Part shown: positions 10,446 through 23,676 of the stretch, piece after piece
Numbering within the stretch: the stretch's first letter is position 1
How the letters are laid out: every line of letters starts with the position of its first letter
Program-made: the position numbers and the translations under genes
NCBI GenBank assembly: GCA_014773175.1
Contig: VXCM01000445.1
Span: 248,001-312,000 of the forward strand
Length of the DNA: 64,000 nt
From: Lucifuga dentata
Taxonomy: Eukaryota > Chordata > Actinopteri > Ophidiiformes > Bythitidae
Direction: 5' to 3'
The notes under the pieces: generated by a model
What the model was told of the DNA's origin: nothing
What the model saw: only the letters and a program-made list of their open reading frames with translations
Databases searched by the model: none

Positions 10446-13400
10446 CAGACTTTGTGTGAAAAAGAATCAGACGTGCTGTGGAGAGGAAGATGAAAGAGTT
10501 GTTTATGACTCAGAGTTGAGCTTCCTTAAGGCCAGGGAAGGAGGTGTCCTGTGAGAGTTATTTACAGCTTATCACTTCAATAATGTCATTTAAATTTCTG
10601 GCATGAAACTGCTGCATGCTGGGAATGAGATGCTGAGACAGAAAGTTGGCCCATGCGCATCTTCATGCGTAGGGATGTACAAAAGATCTCGCTGTACTTA
10701 TTAGCAGATCTTATTTATTCAGTGCAGGTAGATGGGATTCATGAATACATCAGCATTCTCAGTGATGGAAAAATAATCCAAACAGAACCTGTGGAAGTTA
10801 TCAATCAAACATTAAGCAGGTATTATGCACAAACTTGGCACAACAGCTCCTCTCTTTTGGCCGCTCGTTTCAAGGTAATCATGTCTTTCTGATTCCCTCT
10901 TCCTCTTTTACCGCCATTTGTTGCTCTCCATGGAAACCTTTTAGTCAAAACTCATATGATCGTATTGTCTCGCCTGTCCTCTCCTAACATGCTTGATCAA
11001 AGCCTGCAGCAGAGGAGTGAGCAGAGGAGTGTTTCACCAGACCCTTTGCGGATAATTCCCAAATCCTGGCATGATACTTAACCATGGCATCATTCTGAGC
11101 TTCTTCGGGATATATCGATCAAATTTCCCCGAGGAAGAACATTCCCCAAGCTGGGAATGAAGCTGCACACCTGTGACCACGTGCGGAAAAGAGTATTTGA
11201 TACTTTGGGACACCAATATTTATCTGAGCTCCCCAGAGAGGAGGTGGAAAAATGCTATGAGGAGTTGAGGCAAAGCTTATAAAAGAGGAGTAAAAGAAAG
11301 GGGGAAAAGCGAGTATGACCTTGAAGGACAGAGAGGAAAAATATATTTCATATTTGCAATCATTGCACAACTGGAGTGTGCAACCGAATTCAGTGTTTGT
11401 TTTCTCACTTTCATTCCCCCCCCCCCCNCCCCCCCCTCTATTTTGGCTTAAACGAATTTTCTCATCCTTACCCAAATACACAAATGTCACCTCTCCAAAT
11501 ACTCAATGTCTCAGGGAGAAGAAATGTTGATAATGTGCCCAAGTGTCCTCCAACAGCAGCAACCCCACCGCTTTCATCCGTCATTTCCCATTTACGCAGG
11601 AATCCACAGCTATGGATTTAACATGATCTGTTTAAACAGCTCGAAGAACATTCTATTGTGTAGTTCCTGCAAGTAAAATAAATATATTCAGTCATTTTGG
11701 TAAGACAAAAATCATCAACTACACAATAACAATTCCAGAAATGCCAAACGAGAAATTTATAACCATATTTCCATCCAGCTAAGGAATCTCACATAAAGTT
11801 TTAGCAAAACAATGTACTTAGTTGCACCAGGAACACTGTCTTTATATAGTCATGAAATGTGGCTCCATTACTCTTTATTGCAGGAATCCATGACTTTTCT
11901 TTCAAGGACAAACAAAACAAACATTATCTAAGCTCAATGATTTCTTTAGCTTTGGCAAGGGAAACACTGAATAATGACACAGACCTAAAGGCTTGTTGAA
12001 ATATTAATGACTTTCCTACACAAACATAACTTATGCCACATCTGAGCATGCAGTATAAGTACATATAATATGTATACTTAAACTTGCTTGTAACATATTA
12101 ATATTATCATCAAACTGTGAATAAATAAAAACAGTAATACCTTTCAACACCGGACTGCCATGGTAATATTAGATAACCAGACTCATACGCAGCCCCTAGA
12201 GACAGTCAATCAGCCTGAATAGAGCAGAAGAGAAGAAACAGAACAAGGCACCTGGGGGTTCTCTGTCTAGACTGCCATGATTCACAGTCGCCCATGAGTG
12301 TAGAAGATGAAGGTCACCCTTTCAAACGCACTTTCAGCCCTTGTGATGCGATCATACAGTACATGTATGCATGTCTGTTTACATGACTTACTGATCTGTG
12401 CACACAAGCTTTTACACTTACGTGTTTGTTCACATGGTACCCCATGTAATAGTGGAAAATATGAGAGTGACTTTCCAGTCATTGCTCAGCAGGCTTTAGG
12501 GACATATAGCCTCCAAATTCTTGCCTCCTGCTGGGTAACTGGGCAGTGATTGATGCCAGCGTTGATGGGATAGCGGTTGGACTCTTGGACCTCCAGGTGC
12601 TTAAGAGTCTAGGGGCCTGCTGATCTATAGTCCGTTCCTCTGCATGAGGCCGCATTAAATCTCTCACATACTAACTCTACTGTATATCATATCGGCACAC
12701 ACAAACACATAAACACAACCAGACGTGCACATGCAAAGATAACGCTGCAAGAACACAAGCATACATTCCTGCACATGTGAAAAACTTAACCAGGCTCCTT
12801 TGTGCCACTGAGCCAGCAGAGTCTGAGTCAGTAATCCAGCAGCAGTTAATTCTGATGGGCTACATGTACTTTGGCCTCACACACCAAACTCTCCTCTGGT
12901 GAAGAATTATCAACAGAGAAAAGTGAAGTAGACGTTTTCTAAATGACTGCAGCCAATTCTTTTCACACAGCTAAGCATGGCTGCTGTTGGGTCTGTGTGC
13001 CAGTAAGCTTGGCAGTGCAACTCTCTCATTCTCTCCCTGTTTCTCTTTTTTGTCATTCATTGTGTTTTTCCTCTAAGCACAAGGGCAGTGGTCCTAGATA
13101 GCCTGTGGCAATGCTGCATCTTTGAGTTGAGTTCACACCTATGTGATGTGGTTCGGTTCAGTCAGACTGTGGGCATTTTCTTCCTTGGTACAGTAAGCAG
13201 GTCTGAACGCAGAAATCGCAACTGGTTGAAGACAAAAACAAGTGTAACAAGACCATTTTATGGAGGCAGTCTCAGTCCAGTTCCAAAATCAAAGCAGTTT
13301 TTTTGTGGTCTGAACATGATCCGCACTGGTTTTAAACCAACTTCAGAGCAATCTATTGATCAACTGATTGATCTAGAATCAGATATGGTGATGTGGTATG

Positions 13401-13550
13401 TGTTTAATGTTAAGTACATTACAACTTTGACTAGCAAATCCAACAGATTCTTTGAACATCAATCTTTTCTAACCAATGAGCACGGTGTGTTCTCACCTTA
13501 CTTTTGCTGCTATATTTGGGTTCGATTGGATGTTTACCTGTGTCAAACAT
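10446..13550. other. intergenic sequence, no supported gene
   Basis: The interval includes an exon-like open stretch at 10723-10874, a poly-C tract with N at 11428, and ordinary AT-rich sequence. The open frame at 13088-13561 lies partly in what looks like repeat-derived DNA and has no recognisable domain. Confidence 0.55.
11416..11436. repeat. poly-C tract with N at 11428
   Basis: A homopolymer broken by one N; length unreliable. Confidence 0.9.
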
Positions 13551-13559
13551 GCTTGATAT

Positions 13560-13940
13560 AAGTAATCCATCACAGCAAACACAATGTCTATTAAATTTTT
13601 TATCGAAGTTACTTAATTTAACAACATGGAGCTGCATGGAAGAAAACATACTGTATGTCTCCACCAGGGAATATAATCCCAGGAGAACACGGCTTTTACC
13701 AAGAAACTAAAAACTATATTGCCTTCTACATTTGGACGTATATGTTAGCAGGCGAAACACTGAATGTTAAGGTGGGTGTATCACCCTAACATTTGATTTT
13801 GAAAGACAAGGTAAAAAAAAAAAAAAAAAAAAAACAAAAAACAGAAACTAAAATACAGTTTTACATTTTGGAAATGGTTGGCAGTAACACATATATGAGT
13901 ATGCATTGGGCTCAAAATACAAAACCACTGGTATGGTCCT
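13560..13940 (-). repeat. TTAA-flanked inverted-repeat element, copy A
   Basis: On the minus strand it starts AGGACCATACCAGTGG next to TTAA (13941-13944) and proceeds through the same internal blocks as copy B: ccaaccattt, cttgtctttcaaaatcaaat, gatacacccacctta, and the tggagacata/cttccatg block. A poly-A (13813-13832 on +) has grown inside. The far end is not defined. Confidence 0.75.
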
Positions 13941-13944
13941 TTAA

Positions 13945-16585
13945 GGTAGCAGAATGTAGTACATGTAGTGGCAAAAGACGGTTGGTGTTTGCTGAGTTTT
14001 TAAAGTGTTTTAGGCACTTTTCCCCTGTTTGTTTGGAGATATCTCACACAAAAACACATTAAAACTTAACGTCTCTGTGTCTTTCTCTCAGACGCAGACT
14101 GTGGGCAGCAGGGAGAAGCAGTGGGCCAGCCAATCATTTGTGGAATGTGGTGTGGATATAAGATAGGCCCAGATTGGGAATGCATGGAGCCAGAGGAATG
14201 GTAATTACTGTGGAAATCAAACACCATCAATTGTGAGGTTTTTCAACATTTCACAGTGTCCCTCTCCGTTTTCCCTCCCGAAGCCCCTTCTCCGCTCGCT
14301 CCAACTCAAACGACCCTCGCCGCCACTCCCTCAGGCCTCTGTACTCCCTCCTGCCCTCCACTTTTTCCGTTATTTTCCACTGTATTCTACTCCTCTACTT
14401 TCCTCCCCAACCCTTCCATTTATTTTCCTTTAATTTTCTCTGCGTCACTCCGCCCTCTTGCTGTAGCTATCTTCGCTTTGTTTTCCCTGCCTTTTGCAGT
14501 ACACTCATTAATACCTAATCCCTCAGCCAAAAACACTTCGGTTCCCATCTTATGTTGCTCCGCTCATGTTCCTCTCATTCACACGTGCATGGGAACTCAC
14601 ACAAAATGACCACATAAGACAAATGACCCTCATCACTGTCTGTCTGGAATGTAAAATCCCTAAAATAAAGAGCTCAAAGGATTTCTTACATGTTCCAAAT
14701 GTTTTTAACGTCAGACGCCGCTTTCTCACTACCAAATTACATGCCATTATGAATGAATTTGCCCTGTAACTTGCATGATGAATGCATGTAAGCGTTTTGT
14801 CCCCCTGTATATGTCTGTCTCTTTCCCAGGCTAAAAACCACACACATGCTTGTATGACCTCAGAGGTAGTTAGAGGATTGTGGGGTGACAGGTGATTACA
14901 GGTCAGTTATGAAGTCTCTGGTCCCCTGTGGGTAGTTAGACTGTCGGCCTTCCTTACATGCACCTGCTGCCTCACTTCACTGGGTACCTGACACCAGCCA
15001 TGCATGGGGGCTACCTCCTGCAATTAAAGGAGCTTTCTGACAGTCCAGTGTGGGGCTATGACTTCACGGGGGTGCACGGGTGTAGATATCAAAGCCTTGT
15101 TACGTAACACACACCCTCCTCTGTCCTGTCCTTCATCCTATCATTGCTTTCTTTTTGACAAAGAGCAAATGTGAAATGGACAAATAAGCCCCCTGTCAGG
15201 GGTGACTTCCAGGGATAAGAGGGAGCGAGTTCCTGGGAAGGAGGGAGGCTGAGGTCTCGCCCCACACTTCATCCATCTTCCCCGGAGTGCATGTAACCCC
15301 CAACAGGAGGCTCCTCGCTTCAGCTCTAGTTGGCTGTGTTCTGGCCTAGATCACCATGTCAAGACTCACGTCATTATTACTATTTTGGCATGAATTCTAA
15401 TGCTTCCCCACATCAGAAATCTATTAAATGTCGGTGTTTTTCTTTCTTATTACTCACTGGGATGATATTTGTGTCTATGTCTATGTTTATGGAGGGTGAT
15501 ATAGAGGGAGTGAGAAAAGGGCTTAGCTAAAGGAGCTGGTCATTGGGGGGAGTGTGATGTTTGAGGCTTATCTCCCATGATCCCCTGTGCTAAGTCAGCC
15601 ACCCGTCTGCGAGAAGACAAATAGACAAAGGAAGAGACACATTAGGGAGGCAGGAACAGTTGCACAGACACACATGCACACGTGTCTGCACATTTGCAGG
15701 GTGGTCCAGACACTAACAATGCTCCTTGCCAAGTGTCACTAGACAGTTTTTGCCAGAACTGAACTTTCACGCCAGCAACAAGCACTTCCCGCTTCCTGTT
15801 CTCGCCACGTGATGAGACAATCTGAAGAAATCAATTTTTTTTGGACTGACGGAAAGCAACGAGGACTCACAAAACACATAATGCATGTGTGGAATAATGA
15901 ATCAATGCAAAGAGAGAGTCATCCATAAAGCTACAAACATGTTTTAATGCACATTTTAATAAATATTACATGAAGTTCATTGCCCAAGCATTTGTGTTCC
16001 ATTTCCATTCCTGGAAGTGTTATTGATTCAACAAACAATAACTTCCTACAGTCAACTTCAATGGGAAAACGCCAAGCACTATCTGATAAAGAAACAGTGG
16101 ATAAACATTAAATTTCATTAAATGGAGCCAGCGTCCATCCATGTTTCAACACATAGAGGAGAAAATAAGTGTATCAAAATACATCATCAGGGGAAATGTT
16201 GCTGAGGTCTAAACAAGCCATAGTGAAAATAAACTGCACTGTCACTCGAGTTAAAATTCTTCCTGTTTGAGAGTGTTTGACCATCATAATATCCTGTCTG
16301 CCTCTGTGTGTGTGTGTTTGTGTTCATGATTAGACAAATATCTCAGAGGCAAAGATAATCTCACTGATAAAACAAGATAATCTCGTTTAACTTCAGTGGG
16401 AGGAGCTAAGGAATAATTTATGAGGCTGGTGTCACAACTGTGACTGTGTGAATAAAGACAAAGTCTGTACAAGAAACCAAAGTGCTGCGACTGAAAGCCA
16501 AACGATGCTCTGACACATCTTTTATGGATAACATTCCACTGTTAAATTAATCGTCGAGGATGCAAGCACCGTGAAGTGAATCGAG

Positions 16586-16628
<43 letters not shown>

Positions 16629-17066
16629 TTTAGACACAGAGGCAAACATAAGGGAGCTAATAAGGAAAATCAAAGCAGAAAGCTCAGCTTGGTGATGAAA
16701 GAGTAGTCCTGAGTCTCTGTCACATGACCCCTCGGACGGTCTGTCTGCTCCCATGGTAACCACACGATGTGATCTCATCTCGCTCATAAACAGCCTTTGA
16801 TACTTGAGTAAATACAAACACTGCAGTCAGCATCCATCATCCACAGTGGTCAGAAAACATGGCTGATTTACAGTTTATTGCTCTTTTGGCTTTTCTATTG
16901 TTCCCTGAATTCTCTTTCATTTGGTTTTTCCATTCCCATGTTATGACCACTCACAACGCTGAAAGATTTGTGTGTTTGCATGTGAGTGAGAGTGTTACTC
17001 TGACATTCATTGTGGTAAAGATCTGACAACTGGGACCAACTGACATGACCAGAGTAAATCACTGCG
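13945..17066. other. intergenic sequence with pyrimidine-rich tract and microsatellite
   Basis: No gene is supported. A repeat-free block at about 14090-14235 (ending ggtaattactgtggaaatca) is a candidate conserved element. It is followed by a strongly pyrimidine-rich strand at 14250-14450. Confidence 0.5.
16586..16627. repeat. (CA)n microsatellite
   Basis: About 20 uninterrupted CA units. Confidence 0.97.
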
Positions 17067-17070
17067 TTAA

Positions 17071-17623
17071 CAGGCCATACTGGTGGTTTTGCATGTTTAA
17101 GCCCAATAAATACGCACACACTTAACAATACTGTCAACCATTTTCCAAAATATAAAATTGAATTTTGTTTTGTGCGATTTTGCCAAATCCCCTAATCTTT
17201 CAAAATCAAATATTAGGCGATACACCCACCTTAAAATTCAATGTTTTGCTGACTAACACATGTTTGTATGTAGATCGTTTTAATTTCTCTAGTAAAAGCA
17301 GTTTTCTCCTGGAACTATATTCCCGGGCGGAAGCATACATTTTCTTCCATGTAGCTCCGTGTTGGATAGGTTAAATTAAGATACTTCAACAAAAAAAATT
17401 ATTAGATGATGCGCTCTCTGCGATGTATTACCTATCTCTACAAGTTGATTTTTGTAGCATACTGGAATTAACTGAAACTAATGGCTGCCTGGAAAGTAGG
17501 AAAAACATTTAGAAAATATAGTACAGTATATACAGTCAAATTTTTTGGAAAATGGTTGGCAGTAACATAATGTATATGCAGGTAAAATTGTGCTCAAACA
17601 TGCAAAGCCACTGGTATGGTCCT
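17071..17623. mobile_element. TTAA-flanked inverted-repeat element, copy B (most complete)
   Basis: TTAA at 17067-17070 and 17624-17627 flanks a 553 bp element. Left arm (caggccatactggtggttttgc, then atgtttaagcccaataaat) and right arm (gctcaaacatgcaaagcc, actggtatggtcct) are inverted copies. A second inner pair around ccaaccattttccaaaat / ttttggaaaatggttgg is also inverted. No reading frame is present, so it is non-autonomous. TTAA duplication with AGG termini suggests a Kolobok-type MITE; piggyBac is an alternative. Confidence 0.82.
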
Positions 17624-18715
17624 TTAAACAAAAGTTTAGCATTGAATAACCCCAGTGTTCAACACAGCAGGTAGGTAGTGATAAGGTAACACACTGTTTT
17701 GTTTTGGTTTTTTTTTCTGCATATGACAAACTAAGAGATGAATGAATGCTATCAAACATCTGCCTCCCTCGTGCAGCTTCCCTTGTCAGAATTTAGTTAT
17801 TTCATAGTAAAAATTATCCTGCGTTAGCTTCCCACATTGTTCCATAAAATTCATCAAATGCATGTGGAAAATGCAGAAATTCCCCCATGTGATATGGACC
17901 ATTTAGAAACACAATGCTCACTAGGGTCAGAGCTGACAATAAATCTCAAAAATTAACCAAGTGGGAGTCAGATTAATTCAAATGTCTCAAGCAAATGTGA
18001 AAAGGAGCTACTTAGAAATATTAAAAGTAGTTACTTGAGGGAAAAATGCCCGCACCGTGGGCTTTTCACGCATGAGTAAATTCCATACAGAATCTTGGCA
18101 CGTAGTTATTCTCGTCCTATGAAGTAACACAGGGCACCTCTTCAGCAAAGTCCACAGGGTCTCCTACATTAATCTCAATTTGGATGTATAGAACACAAGC
18201 CCCTTCCACCTTGCTCATACCAAATCACTACACTCCCTGCCCATTAATCATTGGATTCCTGTGCAGAGAGCATAAGGGATCATTTCAGGAAATTCACTGC
18301 ATTTCTTTTCCTCCATCTTTTTTTTTTCTTCTTCACTCACATCCGTTGCCCCACAGTTTGTTTTTCCACAGGAGCAAGAAATGTTAGATTGAGGAATAAC
18401 AGCCATGTTGACATCTTCAGAAAGAAGAGAGGTCACACGGCACTACAGATCTAAAACATGTGCCAAGTGTCTTAGTAATAAATGCCCTGCCATGTAGAAA
18501 ACCAAATGGACCGTAAGGGGCTCTGAAAAGGTGTCGGTGCACTTTGGACAAAAACAAACTTGCTCCAAATTAGATCACAGCTGAAAACATACATGAGGTC
18601 CACCTCACCAGCAAGCCACAATGAAATTAAAATTGAGAAGTTTACAGAAACAATGATGCCAGCCTACAACAGACTACATCATGCACAGATGGGAGGACAT
18701 GTTGGACAATTTTCA

Positions 18716-18747
18716 AAAAAAAAAAAAAAATNAAAAAAAAAAAAAAA
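18716..18747. repeat. poly-A tract with N at 18732
   Basis: A homopolymer broken by T and N, probably a contig suture. Confidence 0.9.
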
Positions 18748-21700
18748 ATAATCTAAGGTTTAATTTAAACAGAATAATAAAACTCTAACAACTTAATGAA
18801 TAATTTGCCACAATAACAGGATTTGCAGAGATTTCAATGTTGCACAGACTCAAATTTGAAGTTAAATCACTGGACTGGAAAAAAAATAGCTTCATAATGT
18901 TTTGTCATTCATCCGAAAGGTTTCTTCAGTTCTAACTGTGGGAAGAACAGGAGGTGGCATTTATTTCTAAATGGCAGACATGCCCACTGTGGGTTGTGGA
19001 CATAGTTGAGTTCAGGTACTGTCTGGACTCCACCACATCCACATCACCATGGGTGGTTTGGGGAAACACCGGCAATCTGATGTTAGAGCAGCATTGAAAA
19101 CAGCAGACAATGGCGTCTCAACCCTCCTCCACTGTCCAGGAAGGTTTCTCCAGTTTGACAAAAATAGCCTCTTTTTACACCTTTGTCTACCCATCTGTCC
19201 TCTCTGTCCACAAGATCAGAAGGAACAAGATCTTTAGGGTGAACTAAGAGTGTTGCATGGTTTGAAAAATGGTTTGGAAAATACTGGAATATTGTGTAAA
19301 TTTCTCTTACATGCCTGCTACGTATGGGATGAGAATGTGGCTTGTTTTGTGTCCTTTCGTCTGTCCGGATTGACCAGCGCCCACCAGGAGGCCCTTCAAG
19401 TACTTCTGATAAAATCTGCAAATTTAAACATTTTCTTAACATGGCAACACAACAAAATCTGAAAACTTAAGACAAATCGTAGGTGAGTGTGCATTTGATG
19501 TATGAAAATTTTTACTAGTTCATCTAGTACATCTGCACAGACCACAACGCTTTGTTTTCTCTATGTGTGTTGGCATGAATCAGCCAAATTAGTATTCTGT
19601 CCAATTCATCCCTCAGAGATTTAATCTGAAATCACCCAAAGAGATGACTATTTCGCATACAGGCAAAAAAAAAAACAAAACAAAACATGAAATATACTGC
19701 TATTGCGGTCTTAAAGCTGTGTTATCAAATCTAACGAATCAAGAAAAATCCATAACATGTGTACAAAGAAAATACTGCGTCTAGGGGCTGGAGTCATGAA
19801 TACAAACAGCTTTCTCTGTTCTGTTTCTCTATATGATAAATATTTATACCTGAATACAGAGAAAATATGCAAGCAAAAACACAATCACCTGGCTCTGCTC
19901 ACTCAGGCCTTGACGCCTGCCAAAGGCTCCAGCTTGCATGAGAGTCTTACGGCTGTTGTGGGAATCCAGCTGTTCCCTAAAAGCCATTACTGCTGTCTGC
20001 CGTCCTTACTCTGATCCACAAGCTAAAAATAAAAGAGAATGCAATGTCTGTAACGTACGCCTCCACCATTTTGGCTGTGTTGGGTATCTGATCAAATATA
20101 AGCTCTGCAGGGCCCAGGATGGTATCGATGCTATAGCATAGAATGGCTGTAGTGAGGAGGGAGTGGGTGGATGAAAGTATGACATCCACCTGTAGGCTCT
20201 ATACATGCACAAACAGAGTGAACATACTGTAAATGTGCGCGGCTGACAAAAATACATGGAGAGACACGTGAGACATCATATCTCACATATGCACACATAC
20301 AAGAAAACCACAGTGCAGACGTAGCCTGGAGGAGCGTTCAGCTGCTGCACAGATGTGCTGAACAGAGTGGATGGACAGAATTGACAACATACACGTGCAC
20401 ACGTACATGGATGGATACACAGCTTTGATTATGGTTCGAGAGAGACAAGGTAAAGGTTCAGAGGGTAAGATAAGAGATAAGCATCGCATAACCTCTCCAA
20501 CCTAAAATATTAAGACACTCAGATAAAATATAGAATGAAAGAAACAAAGGAAATATTCCCTAAGACAGCTGGAGGGTCAGGAAAAGAGAGTTAGAGGAAG
20601 TTGGAATGAAAGAGAGAAGGAATGAAGATGGTAGCAAATGGAACCAAGAATCCAGCATGCGGTTCTGATTATGACTCAATGCCATGAAAATCCCAAAAGG
20701 AGAAGCTGTGTGTTGGTCTGAGAAAACGGGCAATGTGTGGCTGCAGGTTTAAGGGGCATACACACACACGGTTAATTTATTAAACACAACATCCTCCCAC
20801 TTCTTCAGTTTTATTCCTGTGGAGAGTCATTGCACACGACAACATTTAAAGCTGAATCAAAACCTGTTTTTTCCGCCGTAAGCCATTCCTGTTCCCATTT
20901 TGTTGCATAAGGCCAACGTGCTTCTGACTTTAAATAAACTGTTTAGAAAAGCCCAGCTGTAATTTGCAAACAGTGTAGATGATGAAAAAAAAAATTACTC
21001 ATTGTTTCAATTTCTAATCATGTGTAATCAAGCCTTGTCAATGTGCAACAGAAAAATGACTTTCATGGTTTGTGGAAGTTGAAAAGAAGAAAGGCTTAGG
21101 AGCGTTTCTTCCTGTTTTGGTTTCTGTGGTCTTAATGCACCATCGATAAACAGGTAACAGAGATTAGGCACAAATTCTCATCTTGAAGCAATCAAAGCGA
21201 AGTTGTTCCTAATAGGGTCCAGAGTGTATGTGGACGATTACAGGCCTGTTTCTGATCTACAAGAAAACAAAACAAAGAATTCCACAGAATTCCAAGCAAA
21301 AGGAGGAAGCCAAAGGACCACCAGCATCATGAGGACAAACAGACAGGAAGGAATTATTGTTATAATTCCTGTGTGCCAAAACAGAGGAGTCTCCCAGAGA
21401 AATGTTCCCTTAGCAACCCGACGATGACAACAGATATCGGGCGGAATTCATCAGCGCCAGACTTAAAATGTCAGTAAGGGCAAATATCGTCACGCAAAGC
21501 ATGTTTCCTCATTCGTAAACGCCTGTTAGTGGCGTCTTTTAGCGTTCACCAAGGAAGCTCATAAAACGCACCGTCACGCAAAAATCAAGACCTGTTTCGG
21601 TTTCCTGGCAAATTTCAGCTGTATAAAATAGATCGCAACGTTTTTTTTTTAAACTGTATTTGACTCCCATGTGTTACTGATCAATAAATTTGATAGATAA

Positions 21701-22180
21701 TCTTAAGATTGATCCAAACTCGCAGACATCTTAGTGGCAATACGCCTCTTCATCATGCCTCGTCCCTCACACACACACAACTTAAATTATCGCAACGCTT
21801 ATTTAGCGTGATGCTGTGTAGTTACCCTGATTTTTTTTATGAATTTCAACCATTTTCTTGTTTGCAGTAGTAAAACTTGCATCATATTCCAAGTTGATAC
21901 ACATACACACACACGCAAAATCCACCAAAACGACAAAAAGCCAAAGTCAAAGAAGATGGTAATGTATAAAGAATGACACACAGGTACAAAGCCCTCCAGC
22001 CTCAAAGTCTCTGCTCCTGAAGGACGGTAGGAAGTCAGGCAGAGACACAGACACCACATGCATTTGGAAGGACCCCACTATCCCACAGATATAATCACCC
22101 CTGGAAGAGTTTCTGCTAGTCTGTTTCCCATTTCAAACCTCAATGAATCCCATCCTCATCCTTTAAAAGGGCACAGGCGT

Positions 22181-22212
22181 ACACACACACACACACACAC
22201 ATACACACACAC
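22181..22212. repeat. (CA)n microsatellite
   Basis: About 16 CA units with one AT interruption. Confidence 0.95.
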
Positions 22213-23002
22213 GGCCTGGAGAGATGGTTCCACTCTATGTCGACTCAGTGGAAAATTTCTGAACCACAGAAACAAAGGCATTTGGTAGAATCGGGGAACA
22301 GAACCTATCTATAACAAGTGTTTACTTCTCAAACAAACACTACTTTTTGTAAACTCCAAATATCACGTGGCTGCAATCGAACACCAGCTAAAACTAATAA
22401 AGGCAATGTGATGTCTCGTTTGAAGACATTTGTGACCTTTTTCAGGTACTAAGACATAATAAAAGAAATACAATGAGAGGTGCAAATTGGCTTTGTTCAT
22501 ATGTGGATAAACTCCTGAAGAGATTATTTGCACATCAGAGGTCTAAAAGGGAGAGAATGGTGCATCAGACTGACAGCCAATAATGTTGTTTTCATACAAG
22601 CAAGGCCTGAGTCTGATGAGTCGTTCTATTTAAAGGCCGTCATTAGTAGTAAGTCAGAAAGTTCTCTGCTCTCTCCTTTTCCATTCTGTATGTTACAAAA
22701 AGGAAAACGTGTTTGTAAGTTGTAACATTCAGTCATATGGGCTTGTTTCAAAAATGGTCTTGGCCGTAGCCGTGTGTTTCCAGTGTGGGTTCTGAGGATC
22801 AAACTGGAAACATATTGAAGGCTCGGTACAGATCCAGCTCTCTTTTACTTGTGTACATTCTTCACCGGCATTGAGCACTGCTGAATCAGAGAGAGTTACA
22901 TAACGAGGTTGCGAAACCTCAAGGCTCGGGGCATCCAATTGTACCTGGTTGTCTCAGTTGCATGATGGCCTTGCACCGACTGCAAATGAAAAAACACAGA
23001 GA

Positions 23003-23352
23003 TCTATAAAGACAGTTTCTCTGTCTGTCTGTGGCATCAATACCTCTAGAACCCGGTGCTTGAAATTTGGCAGGTTTATTGCTCAGGACCCAAGGACCCA
23101 GCATTGCTTGTGAAGTTGTTTGGATGAGCGGTTCTTGAATTGAGCTGTGCCAGCAAAAAGTAGTCCATGCAGCAGGATACGCTCTGGGTGCAGCAGCATA
23201 TGCTCCGGTCCAGTGCCACGGTCTCAACCCGACCCCGTACAGCAAAAAAAGCTAGTTCAGAGAACGTGCAGAACAAAATTATGGCAGGCTGCAGTGCACA
23301 CCATAAAGTCCAGCCAGTTCCAAACAGGTATATTTTCAACAGGCACTGCACG
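23003..23352 (+). mobile_element. Helitron-like non-autonomous unit 1
   Basis: The unit begins TCTATAAAGACAG preceded by A, and ends AACAGGCACTGCACG where unit 2 ends in GCACTAG. It shares long aligned blocks with unit 2 (ctgtctgtctgtggca, cagcaggatac, cagtgccacggt, aacgtgcagaacaaaatta, ataaagtcc). TC start and CTAG end with A/T flanks are Helitron features. No reading frame is present. Confidence 0.6.
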
Positions 23353-23676
23353 TCTAACTATAAAGGCAGAAATCTCTGCCTGTCTGTCTGTGGCACCAAT
23401 ATCTCTACAACCCAGCACTGTATGAAATTGATATTCGGCAGGATCCAAGGACGTGAAGTGTCGCATGTGAATTGAGCTCTGGTAAAAAGTGGTCCGTGCG
23501 GCAGGATATGCAACAGGCATGGCAGCATAAGCTCTAGTCCAGTCCCACGGTTTCAACCCAAGCCTGTACAGCAAACAATGCTAGCTCACGAGGACGTGCA
23601 GAACAAAATTATAGCAGGGACACCATAAAGTCCGGCCCATTCTGAACAGGCACATTTTCAACAGGCACTGCACTAG
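23353..23676 (+). mobile_element. Helitron-like non-autonomous unit 2, head to tail with unit 1
   Basis: The unit starts TCTAACTATAAAGGCAG directly at the end of unit 1 and ends CACTGCACTAG followed by T. A 3' hairpin, expected for Helitrons, is not obvious, so the class is an inference from the ends and from the tandem arrangement. Confidence 0.6.

Larger units (their letters stand above)
17628..23002. other. intergenic sequence, no supported gene
   Basis: Contents are AT-rich DNA, poly-A with N at 18732 (18716-18747), a CpG-containing block at 21420-21620, and a (CA)n tract at 22181-22212. I see no exon or RNA gene. Confidence 0.6.

Noticed and set aside
11119..11490. 123-codon minus-strand frame with a poly-Gly run
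   Set aside because: It crosses a poly-C suture with N and has no domain.
13088..13561. 157-codon plus-strand frame
   Set aside because: No domain is recognisable, the sequence looks repeat-derived, and it abuts a copy of the TTAA-flanked element.
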